Origin: Owenia fusiformis
Lineage: Eukaryota; Annelida; Polychaeta; Sabellida; Oweniidae
NCBI GenBank assembly: GCA_903813345.2
Contig: CAIIXF020000005.1
Coordinates: forward strand, 1,056,001 to 1,120,000
Reading direction: 5' to 3'
Length of the DNA stretch: 64,000 bases
Within the stretch, counting starts at the first letter, position 1. Each line of letters starts with the position of its first letter. Below are positions 52,215 through 61,815 of the stretch, piece after piece. A program made the position numbers and the translations under genes. The notes beneath the pieces were generated by a model. That model was not told the origin of the DNA. It did not search any database and saw only the letters and a program-made list of their open reading frames with translations.

Positions 52215-52335
52215 TGAGGTGTTGAAAGTTTGGCAAAGGTGCTCAAACTTTGGCCAAAGGTGTTTAAAAGTTGGCCAAAGGTGTTCAAAATTTGGACAAA
52301 AGTGTTCAGATTTGGACTTAGGTGTCCAACATTTT
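52215..52335. repeat. Minisatellite, about 20-bp unit
   Basis: Five to six degenerate copies based on AAAGTTTGGCCAAAGGTGTTC. No gene function seen. Confidence 0.8.
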
Positions 52336-52375
52336 GAAGTCACTCATATTAGGTGGTCCCAAGTTGACAGCCCTG

Positions 52376-55300
52376 CGTATAATATATTTTCATGCGTAAC
52401 AATGATGTGTAAGAAATATTCATGCAAAGTTTCAAATCCAAATACTAACAAGAACCTCTTCTTTTTCACGTTATAATAATGTCGCCAGATTTGTGAAAGT
52501 TACTGCCTGTTGCATGTATACCTGATATGGAGCTTATACCAATGTGACGTTTACCTTCAAACAAACATCAAATACTAGTAAACATATAAAATATTCATGA
52601 AATATACAGAATTTCAATATATTGACCAAGATATTTCATTTGTGACTTGTCAAAAAATATTTTTTGAAACGTATGGATAAGGACTTTAAACTACGTTACC
52701 AGATATCAAACATAATCAAAGAACGAAGGCACCGTTTTCCACATATGTTGTACTACAGCCTTGGATGACTTGATATGAGACCCTACTGTGTCGGTTAGTA
52801 CTGAATTAATAATTGATTCGCATTAAAATGTCACAAATATTAAATAACGTTACCTTTAACTACGTGAGTCTTTTTTTACGAAACAATCCTATTTGACTTG
52901 ATATATAACTACAAGCACAATGACAATGGGTCACATGGTTAGTTTTGGTGCGCTATGGCGCCATGTTGACTCAAAGCTGTGTATTATCTCTGACAATCGA
53001 CTAAATTGCATCAAAATAGTTGAAAATATGTAAGTAAATACCCAACTCCATTCACAATCTCAGTAAAGAACATTTAAATGATTTTTGGATAATAATTTTG
53101 AAGCACATCATTCATTAGAAACATGGTATTTGTGGTGCAAGAAGAAAATTTTCAATTTGAAATATATTTGGTGAAATTCGATATTAAATGTTGGATAAAT
53201 TACGTTATGTTCGGTAACGTTACTTAAAACGATTGTCAATCCTTTTCTGACTTGATTTAGAGTTTCAAATAGGGGAACATTCTTTCAGAAAATGGGTAAA
53301 TCAAAAGCAGTGATTCAAAAAGCCTATATTGAATGGAAAGGAGAAAAGATGGGGAAAAGTACAGAAAGAAAGGGCGCGTGTTAAGGAAATGGTGGAACAG
53401 AAACATTTTTGAAAAAATTGCAATACCTGGTCATTTTATTTTCTTGTACAAAATAAAGTATGAAGGCGCGTAGAAATTTCAGGAAAGTATCGTCACAGTG
53501 TCTTCTTTTATTGAGTCGGGGAAGAGGTAAATCTTAACTCCAGGGAATGCTGAAATTTCATGAAAAACATTCAAAATGGACGTCTTTTCAATTTTCCAAT
53601 GTTTTCTCAAAGTTTCTGTAGTAACTTGAGTTACCATGGACCGTTTACAAAGTTTTTCAAAAGAAGATAATATGATTATGTTTTCCTGAAAAACAAGGAA
53701 ATGCACAAATGCCATCATACTTTATTTTCAATATAAAATAACATGTGCAGGTATATCAATTTTTTCAAAAATGTTTTCGTTACACCATTACATTAAGCGG
53801 TACCACATACCCAGGGTATACCACACCCTGCCCCTTAAAAACGTTTGTTTCTTGCTTTGCCTCATAAAGTGCAAAAATGAACCCCTGACGCAGTGACGCA
53901 GACGAACCCTATGATAATGAAGCAGCTGTTATGTACATGATTGAAAATCATACTGCTTCAGTCTATGATGGTGCTTGGTACATTGGAAAAGTAGTTAATG
54001 TGGATGGCGTGCTACGAAACATCATTTATGATTAACAGACGGGAGTATTTTTAGTGGCCTTCACCAGATGTACTTTGGGTAGCCAGAACATGTACTCTGG
54101 GTAGAACATGCAAACGTTCTTTGCCAAATAGTGGCTTTGATTCCAAGTTACCTGAAAGATTACCAGAACTGATGATGAACTATTTGCCTCCAAAATTGAA
54201 TCAAGAGACAATGACGTCTGATGTGTGATTTTGGACAGATATGATTTGAAAATATGTTTTATTGTAAACATTCACTAGTTTACGTTGACAGTACTGTTTT
54301 AGCGACGTTTCTAGAGTTGTTGAATTGAGTGATAAAGTTGTTATAAGAAGTTTACATTTTGCATAGACTTTGAAAAATATATTTGCTCTCGTTATCTAAT
54401 GACGACTATACCGTTTCTTAACAAGCGTTACCAAAATTTGCTGATTCAGTACTAGGATGAGGGGTCTATATACCAAGTACATTTAGCACCATTGTTATTC
54501 ACAATATGTAATAATAGGTTTGGGTTTTTTTCATTGAAATGTCATCTTGATCATATTTAATGACACATGGCGCTGATGTTCTAAGATGTTAGTCTACGTT
54601 ACCATTCGTTTAAATATAGTACGCAAATGCTATATTTTACATGAACATAGTGTGTTTTCATAAAATGAGTTTCTCTTATATTTAAAACAGACCAAGCTAA
54701 TTCTTTGGAAATCACTATATTGTGCAACTGATTGAATTGAAAATGTCAGTTCCCAGCAATTAATCTACGTTACAATATAGGCATGTTCAATGCTTGAGTT
54801 TTTTTTTACAAATAGATAACCATGACAGTATCCAACATTAGTGTTTAACAATGCACAGATAAACTCCTTTGCTCTGCTAAAAAGTATTAAATCGAGGCAA
54901 TGGTCACAAAAGATTTACACTTAATGATTGAATGACTGACAAACATTATGGAAATTACAATTTTAAGGACATTATTATTAAGGACAAACATATAAAATAT
55001 TTGTAATTGAGCAAAAAAATTCAAAAGCCAACAATCATTAATCCTCCTGATAAGTATCAGTGCCATAATGTCTGTACTTTAAGTTAGAAAAACATTTTAT
55101 TTGGTAGCACTGTCATAAATTAAGAAGTATTCAAATCAATTAAGATGGTACCTATAACGTAATTTAAAATGGCACAAAAACTTTAGATTTGGACCACATA
55201 TTTCAAATCAAAATTACTACGAAACCAAAAGAGTCTAAAAGCCAATTTTTTAGTATTATGCTGTCGACATATAACCTCATAAAATAACAAGGTATGACAT

Positions 55301-55766
55301 TTTCTGAAAACCGATTGGGGCATTATTATCTGGAATGACTGTTTTATGAGTATTCTCTGAGAGTTTGGATCGAATACTCCAATAGTTTTACCGTAGTTTT
55401 GAAATGATGATGTTGTACTGATGTTTAACTGAAATAAACGCCATTTCGACGATTTCAAATATTACTTTGCACTGAGAATGCATGTGCTCATGATTGTTCA
55501 TGTGATCACATCCTGCAATTTGATTGTAGATTGTATAATGGGGAATCCCCGAAAACGATGGAGCTACTCACTTCTTCTGACTTCACAGGATATCATCCAC
55601 CTCATATTTTCAATGTGCCATGCCAACCTCTCTTGAAGTGTGGTCAGGAAAATTTGAGATTGATGAAACTTTTGTGATCCTTTTAATTTATTTGAATATT
55701 ATATAGACAAAGTAGGCCAATTCTAATGAAACTTAAAAGAATTTCATTTATTTTGATTGTTTTAGA
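52376..55766. other. Intergenic DNA upstream of XPC
   Basis: Mostly AT-rich with no recognised gene. It contains a decayed copy of the CAGCTGGAAAGTA-family element (53420-53790) and a decayed copy of the CpG-rich MITE interior (55479-55560). An XPC promoter and untranslated first exon should lie toward the right end. Confidence 0.45.
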
Positions 55767-55790
55767 TTATCAAGCAACCAAAGTTGAAGG
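55767..55790 (+). other. XPC 5' UTR at start of the first coding exon
   Basis: TTGTTTTAG at 55758-55766 is a good splice acceptor 24 bp before the start codon, so an untranslated exon probably lies upstream. Confidence 0.55.
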
Positions 55791-57880
55791 ATGTCATCGA
55801 CAAGGCATAGCAGAAGACTGAAACGTGAGGCAAACAGTCCATTACCAGAGCCAAATCACCACAAGAAACTCCCTAGAGGTGATGATCTGCCTAGTGTTCC
55901 TTCTCGAGGATCAAAGCCCAAGCCTTCTTCAACAACTACAAAATCATCAAAACCTCAGGCAACAGATCCTCCAGCTATAAAATCAAAACATTTTTTAAAA
56001 GGATCAAAAATTAAAAGTAACACGAGCCATGATGAAGTGGACTCAGGATGTAACATAAATGCTGACCATATTAAAGATAATTCTTGGAGTAAAGTAAATA
56101 CTGTGGAATCAAAGATGTCTCCATCATCAAAACTTTCATCATTAAAACGCAATGAATCCTTTCATGAGCCAGCAAGGTCAAAACATTCAAGCAAAAAATT
56201 ATTTCCTTCGGGTACAAAAGTTGAAAATTCTGCAACAACCTGTACAACAGATAGAGTCAACAAAACTGATGCAAGATCAAGATCCAAGAAATGTAACACT
56301 AGAAAGGGTAAACCAGAAAAAGTTTCAAAGTATTTTAAAGATGGAGCTAGTGATGATGACTTTGATTCATTTAACAAAACTACAAAGTCTAAATTAAAAT
56401 CAAATCAAGAACAGAAGTCAAAAGGAACAACCAAGATTTCAAAGAATAAAAAATCTAATTCAGTTAATCAGAAATCTGACATTTTAACGAAATCTACATC
56501 AGACAAACAGACAATAGATCAACACAGAACTAATGAAAACCTCTCAAAAAGCCTTGTGAAAACAAACGTTAAATCTGAAAAACACAATCATCTTAAACCT
56601 GAAAAGAGGAAAATTGATGTCAAAAATACCAAGAACAGTCAAGTAAAAGTAAAACCAGACAAACACATGAAACCAAAAATCAAAAAGGACAATCCAGAGA
56701 GTCCAAAATCTCATAAAAATCAATTGGAAAAATCCTCAGTGAAAAAAGAATATGTGGTGCCTCATAGTTCAGCAAAGTTTGATGCCTCAGATGTGATGAG
56801 TGTTCTTTTGCACCATGAGATGGGTGGCATGTACAGTCAGAGTCAGAGCAGTGAGAACTCTAGTCAGATGTCTAGAGGGTTCAGCAGTGCAAGTTGCAGT
56901 CAGACGGATACTACTGAGACTGAGAGTCAAGATGATATAGAAGAGATGGACAGTGATGAAGACAGTGATTCTGATACTTGGGAAGATGTCAAAGGTATGT
57001 ATATTTATTAATGTTTAAGTGCAAGGTAATGACCATCCTGTGATCACAGGGCTTCAAAATCCAGAATATATTCTTTCTTTTTACCCCCTGCGATAAGCAG
57101 TTAGCATTTCCCCTATTAAGACCTCGCAATCTGATTGGCTGTCGCAACACTGCGACAGAAATCATGTATAAGTCATTGCGCATGATTAGATCACATGATT
57201 CAGTTAAATTGGGCGCTTCAAAATTGCTTATAGCAGGGGGAAGGAGGTACGGATTCTGGACACCTGCTTAGGAGGATGGGTAATTACACAGCATGTATGA
57301 GTAGTTAGATGCTGTTATATACCTCAGTATATTTATTGAGTAAATTCTCTTGTCATTTCTGCTGTAATACATGGTGTAGAACTGTGAGAATCACAAATTA
57401 TTTACTCATTATGAACAGAAATTTAATATTTAAATCGCATAGAAGGCGTAAATAAATGTCAATTTCACGTTCAATAAAAATCCGTCAATAATTTACTGAT
57501 TACTTGCACATTTGAAGAGGTAAAACTTACAGCAATCAACCGAGGATTTACATGTAAACTCAACTTGCTTTTCATTGACGTCCCAGATTTTTAAGCAGCT
57601 CATTATAATATTCATGAGCTGACTTTGTGGAAAGGTGAATAGCTTTGTAATTGTTTTTTATGAGACTTAAGGAAAAGCAGGGAAAAGCAGGAACTGAAGA
57701 ATAACTGTTCATAACATGTAATTTTTTTCAGAGTGAAAACACTGACATGTATATTTTTATATTTATTTGGTTTTCATATATTTCAGATATAGCATCATTA
57801 CATGGCAGTCCTGTTAAAAGTCAACCTGAGGTGAAAGGTGTAGAAATCACACTTCAGGGACCTGACATTATGAACAAAAG
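55791..57880 (+). CDS. XPC: XPC, nucleotide excision repair damage sensor (N-terminal part, two exons, continues off window)
   Basis: XPC, with RAD23B and centrin, finds helix-distorting DNA lesions in the nucleus and recruits TFIIH. Exon 1 is 55791-56994 and exon 2 is 57787-57880, joined through phase 1 at WEDVK. Exon 1 encodes about 400 residues of low-complexity basic sequence rich in Lys and Ser (several nuclear-localisation-like clusters such as SRRLKR and KPEKRK). It then has KFDASDVMSVLLHHEMGGMY, a Ser/Gln stretch, and the acidic ending MDSDEDSDSDTWEDV. The acidic WEDV/WEEV motif followed by a PVK ... VEITL segment in exon 2 matches the vertebrate XPC order before the transglutaminase-like fold. 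The disordered part is longer than in human. The Rad4 and BHD domains are beyond the window. The next intron holds a minisatellite, a broken gene relic and a Gypsy retrotransposon. The assignment rests on the short conserved tail, so it is good but not certain. Confidence 0.8.
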
Positions 57881-57894
57881 GTAAAACTTTGATT

Positions 57895-58510
57895 CTGTAT
57901 GTTCTAACATATCCCATAACGTATGGCAGTGCATTTCTTAACATGTCCCTGTATATCCCAGTACACGTCTTGTCATATCCCAGTAAATGTCCTAACATAT
58001 CCCAGTATATCATGTCTTGTCATATCCCAGGAAATGTCCTTATATATCCCAGTACATTGTGTCTTGTCATATCCCAGGAAATGCCTTAACATATCCCAGT
58101 ACATGTCCTAACATATCCAAGTACATGTCCTAGCATATCCCGGTTTACACCCTAACATATCCAAGTACTTGTCCTAGCATATCCCAGTACACGTCCTACA
58201 TATCCCAGTACATGTCCTTACATATCCCAGTACATGTCCTAACATATCCCAGTACATGTCTTGGTGTATCCTAGTACAGGTATCCGGCCAATTTATCCCC
58301 TAGACTACTCATTCCTGAACAACTCATCCCCTAGACAACTCATCCCCTGAACAACTCATTCCCTAGACAACTCATCCCCTGGACAACTCATCCTAACATA
58401 TCCAAGTATATATCTTAGCATATCCCAGTACATGTCCTAAGATATGCAAGTACTATGGATAACATATCCAAGTACATGTTGTAGTGTATCCTTGTACAGT
58501 ATATCCAAGT
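57895..58510. repeat. Minisatellite in the XPC intron, about 22-bp unit
   Basis: Some twenty degenerate copies of ACATATCCCAGTACATGTCC begin about 15 bp after exon 2. Around 58300-58390 a second unit, ACAACTCATCCCCTAG, takes over for about five copies. Short frames in it are not genes. Confidence 0.92.
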
Positions 58511-58689
58511 AGTTATCCAGACAGTTATAATGAAATACAGTTTACAGAGGAACAATGCTGTCTGATGCTGAACAATGTTTTTTAACTTTGTGTTTGTAAG
58601 ACAATTTGATTTATCGCCTAGTACTGAGCAGTAAATATTAAATAAGCAGTCTGATTGGTAGGGAATTTTTAGCTGTGATAGAATCAAAG

Positions 58690-59790
58690 ATTCTCATCCT
58701 TCATAGTATTTTATTATCATTTAAGAAGTTTCCCTATTGTTCTATGCATCTGTATGATGTTGGAGTACAATTGATCAATATCTCCATCTATAACATTGAA
58801 TATCCTCATCAGTATGCCATTATCTGTGTTATCATCACACCATATCTTATGTTGAGCATGTATGATGTGATGGTAGTTGTTAATTCCTTCACTACATAAC
58901 CATTAAATATCAGGGTGCCATTACTTGTGTTGCAGCTCCACCATTTGTAGTCTTATGTTGTCCTTGATAAGGTTGTATTGAAAGGCATCTCAGTTGAGTT
59001 CACTACATAACCATTAAATATCAGGGTGCCATTACTTGTGTTGCAGCTCCATCATTTGTAGTCTTATGTTGTCCTTGATAAGGTTGTATTGAAAGGCATC
59101 TCAGTTGAGTTCACTACATAACCATTAAATATCAGGGTGCCATTACTTGTGTTGCAGCTCCACCATTTGTAGTCTTATGTTGTCCTTGATAAGGTTGTAT
59201 TGAAAGGCATCTCAGTTGAGTTCACTACATAACCATTAAATATCAGAGTGCCATTACTTGTGTTGCAGCTCCACCATTTGTAGTCTTATGTTGTCCTTGA
59301 TAAGGTTGTATTGAAAGGCATCTCAGTTGAGTTCACTACATAACCATTAAATATCAGGGTGCCATTACTTGTGTTGCAGCTCCACCATTTGTAGTCTTAT
59401 GTTGTCCTTGATAAGGTTGTATTGAAAGGCATCTCAGTTGAGTTCGCTGCCAATTTCCTCATTGTTTTAAGTATTTTGTTCAAGTATGAAACTTTTCGGA
59501 TGTTTTTATAGAACCCACTTTGTGCCATTTGCATGCTATCAAGAATGTGGGTGCGGAAAATAACGAGTAAGAGTATCACTGTTGTCAGGCCTATCAGGGC
59601 TCTGAAAAGTGGAAATAAATCCAATTGTTTTGAAGTTGATGGTCTTTTCATGTTTGGGTCTGGTCCTTTGGCTTGTCCACTCGTCATTACCAAGTTGCAT
59701 TTGATACGAGTTACCTTTGATTCTTATTACTTTTGGTGCTTGTTGTTCTTGAGACTGGTTCCCCTTGTCATTATTATCCATTGATGCAGG
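58690..59790 (-). pseudogene. Broken gene relic with one membrane segment and a 37-codon repeat expansion
   Basis: On the minus strand a frame starting at 59781 runs into a second frame (59693-59397) by an apparent frameshift. The second holds one hydrophobic span (FRALIGLTTVILLLVIF) after a polar N-terminus and is followed by potential N-glycosylation sites (NST, NTT). It then enters the 111-bp tandem repeat, where each unit keeps more such sites but has a stop. Below the array, 58690-58860 gives a further protein-like stretch in another frame. The topology (short cytoplasmic tail, one span, glycosylated outside) suggests a surface protein. A retroelement envelope-like relic is possible, but no family was recognised. 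Confidence 0.4.
58888..59445. repeat. 111-bp tandem repeat, five copies
   Basis: AACCATTAAATATCAGRGTG recurs at 58898, 59009, 59120, 59231 and 59342, exactly 111 bp apart, with only one or two differences between units. A more diverged relative lies at about 58790-58860. The period equals 37 codons. Confidence 0.95.
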
Positions 59791-60882
59791 TTATCCCATA
59801 TTGGTTATTGTTTGTTACTGGTTAGCTTTGATACTAGTTCTTTTTGATATTACTTCCATATTATACTGACTGACTGGTAGTTTTACTTGCAACCTGTCTC
59901 TACTGCACTGTAATATTTACAAGTACTGCTCTCAGCATAAGCAAGTGTTTGGTTCTGTAGTATGTTTGCTTTCTATAAATAGCACTCTATGATAATATAA
60001 TGCCTAAGTAATGTCTGTTCTAATTTTTCGATATGTTATGATTATGAATGATGAAAATATTAGGAATTTTTATCCATCTGTCTTGTCTGTCTCAACTCCA
60101 ACTTCATAATATTATCCCCATTAAATTGTAATATTGTAGTTTCTGTGTATGTTAACACTACACTGTGCTGAATGCTGATGTCTTATCTTTTTATCACTTA
60201 GTCATATGTTCCATATGGCTTTCTTCCACACATTGCCTGTCTCACCTTTCAACCAAGATAAACTAGGAAGATTAAGAAGCACATTTTTAACTTGTTCCTG
60301 AATCTGTTCAAATTATGGTCTTCTAGGGATTAAATCTACCATTAAATTTTGCTTGCCTGATTGGGAATAAAGTTATGTATAGTGGTAATTAGCTCACAGG
60401 AAAAACAATTTAGAGGGGGATTGAAGAAACTTTAGTTTCTCATTCATGTTAATAAGGCAAGAGGAATGAAATACTGCCAACTTTTTGCAAGGGCTGACAG
60501 ATAATGATTTGCCTCAGGGAGATTCTGTCTCTTTCTTTATTGCTCTTTGTTTTTCATATAATGATTTCTGTACTCCTGTTTGTGAAATGAACTTTGAATT
60601 GATTTGTCCTGTCATAGGGTATGCACAATAAGGGTCGGCAAAATGCATTGACTTCAAAACAAAGGTTGAAAAGTAATTATGCTTTATGAGAAAATCTGTA
60701 ATTTACACTACACTAGGCAAATGAAATACTAATATTTCAAAAACATCTGTAACAAATTAATACAGTTTTTTAACCTGCAATTGTTATATGGTAATATTAA
60801 CTAGGAGGTGCATTTTGTCATTCATGTTTATTATTCATGTTATTTGTTGTTGTTGGTGAGGGCATGTGATGTCAGAGTATAG
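59791..60882. other. XPC intron DNA between the gene relic and the retrotransposon
   Basis: AT-rich, no coding frame, no XPC exon recognised. Confidence 0.4.
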
Positions 60883-61704
60883 TGTTACAGTATTATGTTC
60901 TATTATACTCACATTAAGTTTAGTTTATATATATACTGTAACTGATCTTTATTAGAGATCTTAGGTCAAGGTCACAATGACATTATACACTGTATCTTGT
61001 AAACAAAACTGAACTGAATGACTCATTAACCCTTGACCATCCAGATAGTTCTAGAAATTATAACCATTCATTAAAATTTAGTCATGTCACTAAAGATGTC
61101 CAATCAAGATGTAGTTCCAGAAGATTCGTTTCTGGATCATTCTTTCACATTATAAAAAGAACAGCACAGTGGCTCTCATTAGCAGATAATTAAGTCATCA
61201 TAACTGGACATCTCAAAGGAACTAAATAAAGCAGAATTTCAAAGTTGATCAAAGGACATCTTCTTAACAGAAAATAACAGACACATACTGTGGGAACATT
61301 TATAACACTACAAACACACAACCTGAGGACTTTATATGGACATATATTACAACACACACTATATACGGATTATCATATACATTCGTGGATTATCATAAAC
61401 ATTTGTGGATTATCATCAAACATTATTGTATACGAACATTATAGGATTACGACGAACATTATTGGATTATTACAAACACTGGAGAACTATTAACGATTAT
61501 TGAAACTTTCGTGATCTGGAACATTCTCAAGGATCGTCAAGGATATTTATCGACATCAAGAATAAGCCGTATCATTGATTGGACATCACTTAAGTATTAA
61601 ACCTCCTTTATATCATTGTTATATTATTTAGTTTTCAAAATATAAATATATTGTTATCATATTTTAATTGCTGTTTTTACTTTCTGTTATTTTCGTACGT
61701 AACA
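60883..61704 (+). repeat. 5' LTR of a Gypsy-type retrotransposon (822 bp)
   Basis: Starts TGTTAC and ends GTAACA, the standard TG...CA inverted ends, immediately followed by a primer-binding site. A TATA-like stretch is near 60927-60936 and AATAAA is at 61225-61230. The 3' LTR is outside the window, so the left edge is inferred from the terminal hexamer and could shift. Confidence 0.75.
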
Positions 61705-61709
61705 GAAAT

Positions 61710-61727
61710 TGGGGGCTCGTCCGGGAT
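61710..61727 (+). promoter_or_regulatory. tRNA-Pro primer-binding site
   Basis: TGGGGGCTCGTCCGGGAT is the 18-nt complement of the 3' end of tRNA-Pro, which primes minus-strand DNA synthesis. It lies 5 bp after the LTR, a spacing seen in Gypsy elements. Confidence 0.92.
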
Positions 61728-61815
61728 ACAACTACAACAAGCTAGAATACAAATATTTTAAATTCAAAATCCAAAACTTGTACATTCAAATTGTGAAGAC
61801 AGCAATTAATTGAAA

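Larger units (their letters stand above)
51871..52375. mobile_element. 505-bp hAT-like MITE
   Basis: Ends CAGGCCTGTCAACT and AGTTGACAGCCCTG are the CAGGGNTGTCAACT type common in hAT MITEs. CGTATA lies directly outside both ends, the visible core of a probable 8-bp duplication. The interior holds a 30-base C run and a short minisatellite. Confidence 0.75.

Noticed and set aside
58888-59445. CRISPR-like array
   Set aside because: Units are 111 bp and contiguous with no unique spacers, and the setting is a eukaryotic intron. It is a tandem repeat.
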